A stretch of DNA of 64,000 nt from Curtobacterium sp. 9128 (GCF_900086645.1 NZ_LT576451.1:1302001-1366000); one strand, 5' to 3'; counted from the stretch's first letter, positions 35,495-44,223 are shown. Made by a program: numbers and translations. The notes: generated by a model from the letters alone, not told the origin.

Positions 35495-36315
35495 GGATCT
35501 CCGTCCGCGAGAAGACCGTGAACTACGTCATCCTGACGCTGTTCGCGCTCTTCGCGATCATCCCGCTCATCGGGGTGCTGCTGTCCTCGGTCACCCCGTC
35601 GGCGCAGAACTCCGGCGGGTTCAGCGTGCCGACGTCGATCGACCTCGGGAACTTCGGCGCCGCGTGGAACCAGGGGCACTTCGCGAGCTACATGTTCTCG
35701 AGCGTGCTCGTCACGGTGTCCGTCGTCGTCCTCACGACCGTCCTCGCGGTGTTCGCCGGGTTCGCGTTCGCACGGCTGGACTTCTTCGGCTCGAACGTGC
35801 TCTTCTTCGTGATGCTCGCCGGCCTGATGCTCCCCGCCGAGGCGTTCATCATCCCGCTGTACTTCAACCTGCGGAGTGTCGGGCTGACCGACACCTACAC
35901 GAGCCTGATCCTGCCGCAGACCGCGCAGTCGTTGGCGTTCGGGATCTTCTGGATGCGCAGCCAGTTCCGGAGCTTCCCCGGGGAGGTCATCGAGGCTGCC
36001 CGGCTCGACGGCGCCCGGGACGTGCGGCTGCTCTGGCAGGTCATCGTCCCCGCGGCCGTCGCCCCGATCATGACGATGGCGCTCCTCATCACGATGTGGA
36101 CCTGGAACGAGTTCCTGCTGCCCCTGGTGCTCATCACGAGCGAGGACCACCGGACCGCGCCGCTCGGCCTCGCCTTCTTCAAGGGCGCTCACCTGACCGA
36201 CTACTCGCTGCTGTCCGCCGCGGGGGTGATCGTCGCCCTGCCGATCGTGGTCCTGTACTTCTTCCTGCAGAAGCGGTTCATCTCCGGCATGCTCGGCGGC
36301 TTCGCGGACCGCTGA
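35491..36315 (+). CDS. Sugar ABC transporter permease (MalG/UgpE type)
   Basis: The 274-residue partner permease has six helices and an EAA loop (EAARLDGARDVRLLWQVIVP, about residues 164-183). The C-terminal RFISGMLGGFADR is typical of the MalG class. It overlaps the previous gene by four bases and is followed by GAGGAG and nagB twelve bases later. Confidence 0.93.
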   Translation: MRISVREKTVNYVILTLFALFAIIPLIGVLLSSVTPSAQNSGGFSVPTSIDLGNFGAAWNQGHFASYMFSSVLVTVSVVVLTTVLAVFAGFAFARLDFFGSNVLFFVMLAGLMLPAEAFIIPLYFNLRSVGLTDTYTSLILPQTAQSLAFGIFWMRSQFRSFPGEVIEAARLDGARDVRLLWQVIVPAAVAPIMTMALLITMWTWNEFLLPLVLITSEDHRTAPLGLAFFKGAHLTDYSLLSAAGVIVALPIVVLYFFLQKRFISGMLGGFADR

Positions 36316-36326
36316 GGAGCGCCGAC

Positions 36327-37097
36327 GTGGAGATCGTCATCCTGCCCACGCCCGCTGAGGTCGGTCGCGTCGCTGCGGCGAAGATCGCCGCGGTCGTGGC
36401 GAAGAAGCCATCAGCCGTCATCGGTCTCGCGACCGGGTCCAGCCCCCAGGGCATCTACACCGATCTGCAGCGCCGCGTCGACGCGGGGGAGATCTCCTTC
36501 GCCGAAGCGCGCGGGTTCGCCCTGGACGAGTACGTCGGGATCCCGCTGGAGCACCCCGAGTCGTACGCGTCCGTGATCGCGCGTGACGTGGTGGTGCCGT
36601 TGGGCTTCGACGCGTCGCGGGTCCGGGTGCCGGACGGTCGGGCTGCGGACATCGAGTTCGCGGCGAAGGAGTACGACGCCGCGATCCGTGCCGCCGGGGG
36701 GATCGACGTGCAGATCCTCGGGATCGGAGCGAACGGGCACATCGGCTTCAACGAGCCGACGTCCTCGTTCGCGTCACGGACCCGCATCAAGACGTTGGCG
36801 CCGTCCACGCGTGAAGCCAATGCCCGGTTCTTCGACAGTCTGGACCAGGTGCCGACGCACTGCATGACGCAGGGGCTCGGCACCATCCTCGAGGCGCAGC
36901 AGCTGGTGCTCGTGGCGCAGGGGTCGGCGAAGGCCGACGCGATCGCGGCCGCGGTCGAGGGGCCGCTCAGCTCCTTCGTGCCCGGCAGCGCGCTGCAGCT
37001 CCACGAGCACGCGACCGTCGTGGTCGACGAGGAAGCAGCAGCCGGCCTGCAGCTGTCGGATTACTACAAGTACACTTACCGCAGCAAGCCCGCCTGA
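36327..37097 (+). CDS. nagB: Glucosamine-6-phosphate deaminase
   Basis: NagB converts glucosamine-6-phosphate to fructose-6-phosphate and ammonia. The 256-residue protein has GLATGSSPQGIY near residue 34, FALDEYVGIP with the catalytic Asp, and GIGANGHIGFNEP with the active-site His and Glu. It is 10-15 residues shorter than E. coli NagB, without the allosteric tail. The start is GTG after GAGGAG. No nagA deacetylase is present in the operon, so the imported sugar is more likely free glucosamine or a glucosaminide than GlcNAc. Confidence 0.93.
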   Translation: MEIVILPTPAEVGRVAAAKIAAVVAKKPSAVIGLATGSSPQGIYTDLQRRVDAGEISFAEARGFALDEYVGIPLEHPESYASVIARDVVVPLGFDASRVRVPDGRAADIEFAAKEYDAAIRAAGGIDVQILGIGANGHIGFNEPTSSFASRTRIKTLAPSTREANARFFDSLDQVPTHCMTQGLGTILEAQQLVLVAQGSAKADAIAAAVEGPLSSFVPGSALQLHEHATVVVDEEAAAGLQLSDYYKYTYRSKPA

Positions 37098-37109
37098 CCG
37101 TCGGACGAC

Positions 37110-37134
37110 CGCCCGGCACACCACTGTGCGGGCG
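37110..37134 (+). terminator. Hairpin after nagB
   Basis: CGCCCGGCACA (37110-37120) pairs with TGTGCGGGCG (37125-37134) around CCAC, with one bulged G. It ends the importer operon thirteen bases after the nagB stop. No T-run follows. Confidence 0.6.
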
Positions 37135-37139
37135 ACTCG

Positions 37140-37145
37140 TAGGCT
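37140..37145 (+). promoter_or_regulatory. Candidate -10 box (TAGGCT) of a leaderless transcript
   Basis: TAGGCT ends six bases before the GTG start at 37152, with no room for a ribosome site. It directly follows the nagB terminator, so the hydrolase is probably a separate leaderless unit. Confidence 0.4.
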
Positions 37146-37151
37146 TGCCGG

Positions 37152-37931
37152 GTGATTGCTCGCGTCCTCGGTGCTGGTCGTCCGCTCGTCGCCCTCCACG
37201 GATTCGGTGTGGACCACCGGATCATGCTGCCTCTGGTAGGAGCGGCGCAGGACCTGCCCTGGCGACTGGTGTTCCTCGACCTCCCGTGGGCCGAGGCCGC
37301 CGCGGGGACCTCGACCGCGACGAGCGCGGGCGAGGTGGCCGACGGTGTCCTCGCGGAGATCGACGACCACCTCGGCGACGAGCCGTTCGCCGTCATCGGG
37401 AACTCCTTCGGCGGCATGATCGCCCGTCACGTCGCGCACGAACGCCGGGACCGTGTGCTCGGTGTCGCGACCCTTGCGGGTGTCGTGCAACCAGCACACG
37501 CGGACCGTGCCGTCCCCGAGCGCACCGTGCTCCAGACCGACCCGTCCGTCCTCGAGGCTGCCGGTGACGCGCGAGAAGCGTTCGAGGAGGTCAGCGTCAT
37601 CCAGGACGCGGCCGCGTTCGCAGCGTTCGAGCAGTACGTGTTGCCCGGTCTCCGCGGCTCGGACGCAGCGATGATGGAGCGCATCGCCGCTGACTACGCG
37701 CTGGAGGCCGTGCCCGAGGAACGTCATCCGGCGCCGTTCACCGCGCCGGCGCTGCATCTGTTCGGTCGGCAGGACGACGTCGTCGGGTACGAGGACGGCC
37801 TCGCACTCCGGGATCACTACCCACGAGGGAGCTTCGTCGTCCTCGACGCCGCCGGACACAACGTGCACCTCGAGCAACCCGAGGTCACCACCGCCCTGGT
37901 CCGCGACTGGCTCGCACGCATCGACCGGTAG
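37152..37931 (+). CDS. Alpha/beta-fold hydrolase
   Basis: The 259-residue protein has the alpha/beta-hydrolase order: the oxyanion HGFGVDH near residue 19, the nucleophile elbow GNSFGGM (Ser near residue 83), the acid in LFGRQDDVVGYEDG, and the catalytic His in DAAGHNVHLEQP. There is no signal peptide or membrane segment. The substrate is unknown; esters, lactones or C-C bonds are all handled by the family. It is monocistronic, bounded by a terminator upstream and a convergent gene 23 bases downstream. Confidence 0.85.
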   Translation: MIARVLGAGRPLVALHGFGVDHRIMLPLVGAAQDLPWRLVFLDLPWAEAAAGTSTATSAGEVADGVLAEIDDHLGDEPFAVIGNSFGGMIARHVAHERRDRVLGVATLAGVVQPAHADRAVPERTVLQTDPSVLEAAGDAREAFEEVSVIQDAAAFAAFEQYVLPGLRGSDAAMMERIAADYALEAVPEERHPAPFTAPALHLFGRQDDVVGYEDGLALRDHYPRGSFVVLDAAGHNVHLEQPEVTTALVRDWLARIDR

Positions 37932-37954
37932 CCCGTCCGTTGCCGGGGCACCGA

Positions 37955-39124
37955 TCAGGGACGGAAGACGGCCCTGACGCATCCGTCGGTCTTCTCCTTG
38001 AACATGGCGTAGCCGCCGGGTCCGTCGTCGAGTGGCATGACGTGCGTGGCGAGGTGCTCTGTGACGATCTCGTCCCGCGCCATCCGCTCGAGGAGCATCG
38101 GGATGTACCGGTGTCCGTGCTGCTGAGCGGACCGGAGCGTCAGGCCCTTGTTCATCACCGCCCCGAGGGGGAACTTGTCGACGAAGCCCCCGAAGACGCC
38201 CAGCACGAAGATGCTGCCGCCCTTGCGCGCAGCGAAGACCGCCTCACGGACGGCAGTCGGTCTGTCCGTCTGCAGCCGCAGCTGCTGCTTCAGCTGGTCG
38301 AAGGCGAAGTCGGGCCCGTCGCGGTGTGCCTCCATGCCGACTGCCTCGATGCACACGTCGGGGCCGCGGCCACCCGTGCGTTCTCGGAGCTCGGCCGTCA
38401 CCTCGGCCGTCTCGTAGTTCATGGTCTCTGCACCGATGACCTGCTCGACCTGCGTGAGCCGTTCCTGGAAGCGGTCGATCACGATGACGCGTTCCGCGCC
38501 GAGCAGCATCGCACTACGCGCAGCCATCTGGCCGACACCACCAGCGCCCCAGACGGCGACGGTGTCGCCGGGCCGCACACCCCCGAGGTCCGCTCCCATC
38601 CATCCCGTCGGGGCGGCGTCGGACGCGAAGAGCGCCCGCTCGTCGCTGACCCCGTCCGGGACGGGGAAGGCGCCCTGGTCCGCGTACGGCACCCGGATGT
38701 ACTCCGCGTGACTCCCGGCCCATCCGCCCAGTGCGTGCGAGTAGCCGTAGCAGCCGCCGGGTGCCTGGCCCCAGAGCATCTCGGGGATGCCCGCGTTGGG
38801 GTTGCCGTTGTCGCAGAGCGAGAACAGTTCGTTGCGGCAGTACCAGCACTTCCCGCAGCTGATGAACGAGCACACCACGACCCGGTCACCGACCTTGTGC
38901 TCGGTGACGGCCGATCCGACGTCGACGACCTCGCCGATGAACTCGTGTCCGAGCACGTCGCCTGCCCGCATGGTGGGGACGTACCCGCCGAGCAGGTGGA
39001 GGTCGGACCCGCAGGTCGTGCTCAACGTCACCTTGACGATGGCGTCCTGAGCGTTGAGGATCTCCGGGTCATCGACGTTCTCCACCGAGAGTTCGTTCAC
39101 CCCGGTCCAGCACAGGGCCTTCAC
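37955..39124 (-). CDS. Zinc-dependent alcohol dehydrogenase, formaldehyde-dehydrogenase-like (1)
   Basis: The 389-residue medium-chain dehydrogenase has the catalytic zinc ligands in TTCGSDLHL (Cys38) and GHEF (His60, Glu61). The four-cysteine structural zinc loop is CGKCWYCRNELFSLC, and the NAD fold is VWGAGGVGQMAARSAM. The long insert and the HALGGWAGSHAEYIRVP segment place it with glutathione-independent formaldehyde dehydrogenase relatives. It starts with GTG inside the stop of the small membrane-protein gene. It probably oxidises or dismutates small aldehydes or alcohols; the exact substrate is unknown. Confidence 0.88.
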   Translation of the reverse strand: MKALCWTGVNELSVENVDDPEILNAQDAIVKVTLSTTCGSDLHLLGGYVPTMRAGDVLGHEFIGEVVDVGSAVTEHKVGDRVVVCSFISCGKCWYCRNELFSLCDNGNPNAGIPEMLWGQAPGGCYGYSHALGGWAGSHAEYIRVPYADQGAFPVPDGVSDERALFASDAAPTGWMGADLGGVRPGDTVAVWGAGGVGQMAARSAMLLGAERVIVIDRFQERLTQVEQVIGAETMNYETAEVTAELRERTGGRGPDVCIEAVGMEAHRDGPDFAFDQLKQQLRLQTDRPTAVREAVFAARKGGSIFVLGVFGGFVDKFPLGAVMNKGLTLRSAQQHGHRYIPMLLERMARDEIVTEHLATHVMPLDDGPGGYAMFKEKTDGCVRAVFRP

Positions 39125-39582
39125 AGCACACCCCCGCCCTTCGCATCGTCTTCTGCTTCGTCGACCGCGTGGCCGAGCAGCGTGCGTGGACGGTCGCCGT
39201 GCGGTCTCGGGGTCGCGCGCAGGACCTCGCCTGTCTCGAAGACCTGCTTGGCATCGCGCAGCGCTTCCCGCAGGGTCCGGTTCGGATCGCTGCCGTCCAC
39301 TCCGAGGTCGGCACCGTCCCGCACGCGGGCATGCACCTCGAAGCCCTTGTCGCCCGGAGCGGGCTCGACCCGGATCTCGAGCGCCGCAGCCAGACGTCCG
39401 AGCGGCTCTGGGTAGCCATCGCGCTCGAACGCATCGGCATCGCCCAGGACGGTGACCGCCTTCCATCCTTCCGGGTGCGCCGCGTCACCGTCCGATCCAC
39501 GCGGCTTCGTCACCAACGACCGGGCGACCAGGCCGACGGCGATCCCCGCGACCCCGACCGCGGCGGCGGCTCTGCCCACCAT
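39121..39582 (-). CDS. Small membrane-anchored protein of unknown function
   Basis: The 153-residue product starts at MVGRAAAAVGVAGIAVGLVA, a single N-terminal membrane segment, followed by a soluble domain with GWKAVTVLGDADAFER and LGRLAAALEIRVEPAPG. I recognise no enzyme motif. Alternating strands and helices suggest a small alpha/beta domain, similar to SRPBCC-adjacent or polyketide-cyclase-like proteins next to such dehydrogenases, but this is weak. An upstream ATG would overlap the adjacent stop; the chosen start is three bases after that stop. It is translationally coupled to both dehydrogenase genes. Confidence 0.7.
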   Translation of the reverse strand: MVGRAAAAVGVAGIAVGLVARSLVTKPRGSDGDAAHPEGWKAVTVLGDADAFERDGYPEPLGRLAAALEIRVEPAPGDKGFEVHARVRDGADLGVDGSDPNRTLREALRDAKQVFETGEVLRATPRPHGDRPRTLLGHAVDEAEDDAKGGGVL

Positions 39583-39584
39583 GA

Positions 39585-40736
39585 TCAGGACCGCTTCCCG
39601 GGCTTGAGGACGACCTTGGTCCACCCGTCGTCCCGCTTGTCGAAGTGCTCGTAGGCGTCGGGAGCACCATCGAGCGGCAGCTCGTGGCTGACGATGAACG
39701 ACGGTGTCGCCTTACCGGCAGCGATGAGGTCGCGGAGCGGCCGGTTGTACTTCTTGACCGGCGCCTGTCCGGTGCCCATGGTCTGGCCCTTGAACCAGTG
39801 CAGTCCGATGTCGAATGCGATCTGGCCCTGCTTCGCCAAGTCGTCGGGGCCGCCTGGGTCCTGCGGCACGAAGACGCCGACGGTTCCGATCCGTCCGGTG
39901 AACCGGACCGACTGCACCAGACGGTTGAGCGTGAGGTTCGGCTGCTCGTCACCACCGGGGTCGTGCGCCTGGTAGCCGACGCATTCGCAGCCGTTGTCGG
40001 CGCCGAGCCCCATCGTCTGCTCGAGGACGGCCTGCACGGGGTCGACCTTCGAGTCGTCGATGGCGATCGCGCCGATGGACTCCGCCAGTCGGAGGCGGTC
40101 CGGATGCCGGTCGACGACCATCACCTTGCTCGCTCCCCGGATGGTGGCCGACAGGGCGGCCATCAGTCCGACCGGGCCGGCGCCGTAGATGACGGTCTGG
40201 TCGCCCGGCTGCACTCCCGCCATCTCGGTGGCGTGGTAGCCGGTCGGGAAGATGTCGGCGAGCATCACGTAGTCGGATGCCTTCTCCTCAGCGTCCTCGC
40301 CCAGTCGGAGACAGTTGAAGTCGCCCCAGGGCACCCGCAGGAGTTCGGCTTGTCCGCCGGCCCATGGGCCCATGTCCGCGAATCCGTACGCCGCACCCGC
40401 CCACTCGGGAACGGGCTGAGCGGTGAGGCAGTAGTTGGTCAGCCCGCGCTCGCAGTTCTTGCAGTGCCCGCACGCCACGTTGAACGGCAGGACGACGTGG
40501 TCCCCGACCTTGACCTTGTCCACACCGCCGCCGACCTCGATCACCTCGCCCATGTTCTCGTGACCGAACCAGCGGCCGGTCTCGAAGCTGGTGCGCCCCT
40601 CGTACATGTGGAGGTCGGATCCGCAGATGTTGGTCGTGGTGACGCGCACCAGCACGTCGGTCGGGCGCTCGATGCGCGCATCGGGGACGTCCTGCACCGT
40701 GACCTTGCGCGGCCCCTCGTAGACAACGGCTTTCAT
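39585..40736 (-). CDS. Zinc-dependent alcohol dehydrogenase, glutathione-independent formaldehyde-dehydrogenase-like (2)
   Basis: The 383-residue enzyme shows NICGSDLHMYEGRTSFETGR with Cys38, GHEN with His59 and Glu60, the structural zinc loop CGHCKNCERGLTNYC and the NAD motif IYGAGPVGLMAAL. The RTSFE segment and the long chain are typical of the formaldehyde dismutase/dehydrogenase class. GAGAGGAG precedes the ATG. It is the first gene of a three-gene leftward operon with the membrane protein and the other dehydrogenase, which suggests an aldehyde detoxification unit. The LuxR regulator gene is divergent across 228 bases. Confidence 0.9.
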   Translation of the reverse strand: MKAVVYEGPRKVTVQDVPDARIERPTDVLVRVTTTNICGSDLHMYEGRTSFETGRWFGHENMGEVIEVGGGVDKVKVGDHVVLPFNVACGHCKNCERGLTNYCLTAQPVPEWAGAAYGFADMGPWAGGQAELLRVPWGDFNCLRLGEDAEEKASDYVMLADIFPTGYHATEMAGVQPGDQTVIYGAGPVGLMAALSATIRGASKVMVVDRHPDRLRLAESIGAIAIDDSKVDPVQAVLEQTMGLGADNGCECVGYQAHDPGGDEQPNLTLNRLVQSVRFTGRIGTVGVFVPQDPGGPDDLAKQGQIAFDIGLHWFKGQTMGTGQAPVKKYNRPLRDLIAAGKATPSFIVSHELPLDGAPDAYEHFDKRDDGWTKVVLKPGKRS

Positions 40737-40964
40737 GTTCGTCTCCTCTCGTGCGGGACGTGCCCTGGCTTGCGCCGCGGGCCGGTCTGCCGCGCGACAC
40801 CCTCATGGCACGCCACCCGGAGCGGGAGCACCATCGGCAGACATGCCCATCCGACTTCGCGCAGTGTGGGCACGCGTACCGCATCACCGTGCTAGACCGG
40901 CGATAGACGGTTTTCGGACAACTCCTTCGATTCCCGCCGCCGATGGTCATGAGGTGGTCGAACC

Positions 40965-41975
40965 GTGACACGCACTGCTGCACTGCTGCTCGCTGAGATC
41001 GCAGCGCGCCCGGGTCCCGTCCACGATCGAGCGCAGGCGCTGCTCGATGAACTGCACCACCACATCCCGTTCGACGGCGCGTGGATGGCACTGGCCGAAC
41101 GGGGGAGCACGGGGTACAGCGCGGTCGCGAGCACGGACCTCGACGAGTCGAGCGTCCGCTACCTGAGCGGTCCCGAGGTGGCACGCGACATCGAGCGGAC
41201 CGGTCTTGATCGCGCACGGCCTCCCACCAGTCTCTCCGACCTGCCCTATCCGTCGGCGGGCCTGCAGACGTGGGCGGAGTGCCTGCTCCCCGCAGGATTC
41301 CACGAGGCGTTGTCCGTCGCACTGTTCGAGGACGGCGGTCGGCACGTGGGCTTCATGACGGTGCTGTTCCGGAGCGCGGCCCCGCCGTCGCGGACACTCC
41401 GCCGGCGACTCACTCGGCTCCTGCCCGAGTTCGCGTCGGGCATCGACCCGGTCCGGTCGCTGGCGACGTCGGCAGCCTCCGTCAGCGGAGCCCGGTCGGG
41501 CGTGGTGCTGCTTCCCGGGTCCGGGGTCACCCGCATCCCGGGTTTGTCCGATGACGTGCTCCTCTCCGCCGATTCCGCGCTCGTCGATGCGGCCAGGGAC
41601 GCCATCGGCGAGGGGCAGCGCTACGCCACGTTCCTGTGGCCGCGCGGGGGCCGACAGCTGCCGGACGGTTACACGCGGGTGACGGTGCTCGCCTGCGATC
41701 GAGATCTCCAGACAGCGGCCCGAGGGGTCGTCGTGCTCTCACCCGCCGGGCGCCTGCGGGGCTTGACGCCACGCGAACTCGAGGTGCTGGGCCACGTGAT
41801 CGAGGGGTGCTCGAACCTCGAGATCGCCCGAGCGCTGATGATCGCCCCCCGCACGGTCGCTGCGCACATCGAGCACATCCTGTTCAAGCTCGATGCCACG
41901 TCGCGCACGCTCGCCGCCGTGCGCGCGGAGCGTGCCGGTCTCTACGTGCCGCTCTCGCGCGCCCGGCAGGGCTGA
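40965..41975 (+). CDS. LuxR family transcriptional regulator with N-terminal GAF-like domain
   Basis: The 336-residue protein has a sensor-like N-terminal half (FDGAWMALAERGSTGYSAVAS and FHEALSVALFEDGGRHVGF resemble GAF strands). The C-terminal LuxR/FixJ helix-turn-helix is LTPRELEVLGHVIEGCSNLE, continuing into RALMIAPRTVAAHIEHI. There is no receiver or ATPase domain, so it should sense a small molecule or a redox signal directly. GTG start after GAGGTGG. It faces the aldehyde dehydrogenase operon and may regulate it. It is also upstream of the DUF1345 gene, 69 bases away. Confidence 0.87.
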   Translation: MTRTAALLLAEIAARPGPVHDRAQALLDELHHHIPFDGAWMALAERGSTGYSAVASTDLDESSVRYLSGPEVARDIERTGLDRARPPTSLSDLPYPSAGLQTWAECLLPAGFHEALSVALFEDGGRHVGFMTVLFRSAAPPSRTLRRRLTRLLPEFASGIDPVRSLATSAASVSGARSGVVLLPGSGVTRIPGLSDDVLLSADSALVDAARDAIGEGQRYATFLWPRGGRQLPDGYTRVTVLACDRDLQTAARGVVVLSPAGRLRGLTPRELEVLGHVIEGCSNLEIARALMIAPRTVAAHIEHILFKLDATSRTLAAVRAERAGLYVPLSRARQG

Positions 41976-42044
41976 GCGACACGTGGTGGTCTCGAAGATG
42001 CATGCGCGACAGGACGAAGAACCACTGTTCAGGAAGGAAGGGTC

Positions 42045-42674
42045 ATGTCCCACCTGTCGATGAAGGCCGGTGTCGGCGCGATCGTCGGGGCAGTGGTCGC
42101 GGTGATCGCCGCTCTCCTCGGTGTCCCCGATCTGTCGCCGTTGTTGGGCTGGGCGATCGCCGCAGGAGTGTTCCTCGTCTGGGCGTGGTCCGCGGCCTGG
42201 CCAGCAGATCCCGAGCGGACCCGTGCCCTCGCTCGCCACGAGGACCGGTCACGGAAGCTCGTCGACGTCCTCGTCATCGCCGCGACGTTCCTCAGCCTCG
42301 TCCTGGTGCTCTTCGCGCTCGTCCGCAGCCAGCAGAAGGACCCGGTCGGGTCTGCCGCTGCGATCCTCGCGGTCGTCGGCGTCGTGGCGGCCTGGGCAGT
42401 CGTGAACACCGTGTACGCCTTCAAGTACGCGCGCATGTACTACATCGACGACAGCCACCGTTTCGACTTCGACCAGGACGAGGACCCGTCCTACAGCGAC
42501 TTCGCCTACACGGCCTTCTCGATCGGGATGGCCTACAACGCGGGCAACATCACCCAGTCGTCCACCCCGTCACGCCGGATCGCCCTGGGTCACGCGCTGC
42601 TGTCCTACTTCTTCGGCACCTTCGTGGTCGCGGTCGCCATCAACCTGATCACCGGCCTCGCCCAGGGAGGGTGA
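42045..42674 (+). CDS. DUF1345 family membrane protein
   Basis: The 209-residue protein has about five hydrophobic segments (near residues 6-26, 30-48, 73-93, 102-124 and 178-203). The family motif SDFAYTAFSIGMAYNAGNIT lies before the last helix. DUF1345 proteins are inner-membrane proteins of unknown function. AGGAAGGA precedes the ATG. It follows the LuxR gene in the same direction and may be co-expressed. A strong hairpin closes the unit. Confidence 0.85.
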   Translation: MSHLSMKAGVGAIVGAVVAVIAALLGVPDLSPLLGWAIAAGVFLVWAWSAAWPADPERTRALARHEDRSRKLVDVLVIAATFLSLVLVLFALVRSQQKDPVGSAAAILAVVGVVAAWAVVNTVYAFKYARMYYIDDSHRFDFDQDEDPSYSDFAYTAFSIGMAYNAGNITQSSTPSRRIALGHALLSYFFGTFVVAVAINLITGLAQGG

Positions 42675-42710
42675 GGACGATGCCAGCGGAATGGGCGAGC
42701 GGCACAGCAC

Positions 42711-42740
42711 AACGCCCCGTCGCGGGTGCGACGGGGCGTT
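42711..42740. terminator. Perfect 13-bp hairpin between convergent genes
   Basis: AACGCCCCGTCGC (42711-42723) and its exact reverse complement (42728-42740) flank the loop GGGT. GGCTTTT follows, making this the most classical intrinsic terminator in the window. It ends the DUF1345 unit and, on the other strand, the secreted-protein gene. It does not belong to the GACGGGAGGC family. Confidence 0.8.
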
Positions 42741-42788
42741 GGCTTTTCCGGTCTGTCATGCGCAGACGGAAACCTGCGCCAGGCGTGC

Positions 42789-43469
42789 TTACTTGATCTT
42801 GGCGGTGATGGTGGCGGTGCCGACGAGGAGGCCGCTCTTGACGGCGTCGGTCTTGAAGGTGCTGTTGAGCAGCTTCGCGGCGTCGGCGGAGACGTGGACG
42901 GTGGTGCCGGTGAGGATCGCGTTGTCACCCTCGAGCTGCAGGGGCTTGAGCGTCCCACCGTGCAGGGAGAACAGGTACGCGTTCGCTGCGGCGACCTGCC
43001 CGTTGACCAGGACGTCACCGTAGAGCTTGGACGAGCCCGGGTTCACCACGAAGTTCTCCAGCGTCACGGTCGTGTCCCCGGCCTTCAGGGTCAGACCCGA
43101 GTCGTCGTGGTTCAGCAGGCCCTGCACGTACGGACGGTACTTGCCGTCCGGGCTCCAGTAGGTGACCGAGCCGGAGGTGATCGGGAACGACACGGCGCCG
43201 TCGGCGAGCTTGGCGTTGCCGGACACACCCGGGGTCAGGCCCAGCGAGGTGAGGGCGTCGGTGAAGCCGGAGTCCAGCGCGACGGAGGTGTCACCACCGA
43301 GGACCTCGGGAACCGACGCGACCGGTGCGGGGATCTTCGACGACGACGAGGCGACGGTGTGGATCGCCGGGGTGGAGGCGTTCGCGGCGGAGACGCCGAA
43401 CGCGGCACCGCCGAGGACGAGGGCACCCGTCGTGGCGAGGGTGATGGTGGTCTTGAGGGACTTGCGCAT
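42789..43469 (-). CDS. Secreted protein of unknown function
   Basis: The 226-residue product starts MRKSLKTTITLATTGALVLG and has a clear Sec signal peptide with a likely cleavage after VSAANA. The mature part is rich in Thr, Ser, Gly and Val and predicted mostly beta: TVTLENFVVNPGSSKLYGDV and a closing VGTATITAKIK. No cell-wall sorting motif or catalytic site is visible. The start (43469) is nine bases after AAAGGA; an ATG at 43478 is possible but too close to that site. The 283-base upstream gap is AT-richer than average and holds promoters for this and the divergent gene. Confidence 0.75.
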   Translation of the reverse strand: MRKSLKTTITLATTGALVLGGAAFGVSAANASTPAIHTVASSSSKIPAPVASVPEVLGGDTSVALDSGFTDALTSLGLTPGVSGNAKLADGAVSFPITSGSVTYWSPDGKYRPYVQGLLNHDDSGLTLKAGDTTVTLENFVVNPGSSKLYGDVLVNGQVAAANAYLFSLHGGTLKPLQLEGDNAILTGTTVHVSADAAKLLNSTFKTDAVKSGLLVGTATITAKIK

Positions 43470-43752
43470 GATGGTCATTCCTTTGCTGTGTCGCGCTCGG
43501 CGCGGCGTACTGAAAGCGCGCCGAACACACTCCGACAAGGAGTGGAGAACCAGCTATCTGCGGCTGGTGAGCGCTCCGGGTGTTTCCCGGTCTGTGCATG
43601 GGATTCGGCACCCCACCGGAAACGGTTTGGACCGGTTCCCTCTCGTTACCGTTCCGTTATGCAACAGGCTTCGCCCTTCGTGTGCCCCGGACGTGCGGTA
43701 GCGGTGGCCTGACACGCTCCGCGAAGATCGGGCGAGGCGAAAGGGGGCGCAG

Positions 43753-44217
43753 GTGCAAGCGAGATGGGTGGTCGTCGTCGCGGTCGTGGCGGCCCTGGTG
43801 GGTGGCGGGACGTGGATCGGGGTCGCTGTATCGGATGACGGTGGTGTCCGTCGCATCGCCGACCGGGTCGCGGTGCCGTCGGGGTGGGAGCTCGAGGACG
43901 AGGAACTGACGCGCGGGGCCGGACTCTGCCTCCAGCTGTCCGGGTTCGGGCATCCGTGTCCGTCGGTGACGAGGACGTACTCGGCTCCGCCGACGCTCGA
44001 CGACGCCGCCTTCCGTGGCATCCTCGATCGCTCCGATCTGGTTCTCCGACAGACCGGCTCGTGCACCCCCGCCGACGGCGCCGGTCTCGAGCTGACGTGC
44101 GGCGCGGAGGGCTCCGACGAGCGCTTCACCGTGCGGGTGTCGTACACAACCCCGTACTCGGGGTCGAAAGACGGATCGCTGCGGGTCTCGGTGACCCCTG
44201 CGGCCCGGCCGCGGTGA
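43753..44217 (+). CDS. Small membrane-anchored or secreted protein of unknown function
   Basis: The 154-residue product begins with a hydrophobic segment (VVVVAVVAALVGGGTWIGVA, residues 6-25) that is either a membrane anchor or an uncleaved signal. The remainder is polar and extracellular, with four cysteines (in CLQL, HPCPS, SCTPAD and LTCGAE) that could form two disulfides. No known domain was recognised. The start is GTG after AAAGGGGGCG. It ends six bases before the promoter of the GH2 gene and shares no obvious function with it. Confidence 0.65.
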   Translation: MQARWVVVVAVVAALVGGGTWIGVAVSDDGGVRRIADRVAVPSGWELEDEELTRGAGLCLQLSGFGHPCPSVTRTYSAPPTLDDAAFRGILDRSDLVLRQTGSCTPADGAGLELTCGAEGSDERFTVRVSYTTPYSGSKDGSLRVSVTPAARPR

Positions 44218-44223
44218 GCGGGG

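Noticed and set aside
43627..43640. TTGGACCGGTTCCC, 12 of 14 bases like the LacI operator at 13448
   Set aside because: It is a single half-type site far from the cluster, beside an unrelated secreted-protein gene. GACCGGTTC also occurs inside coding DNA (about 26787), so chance is likely.
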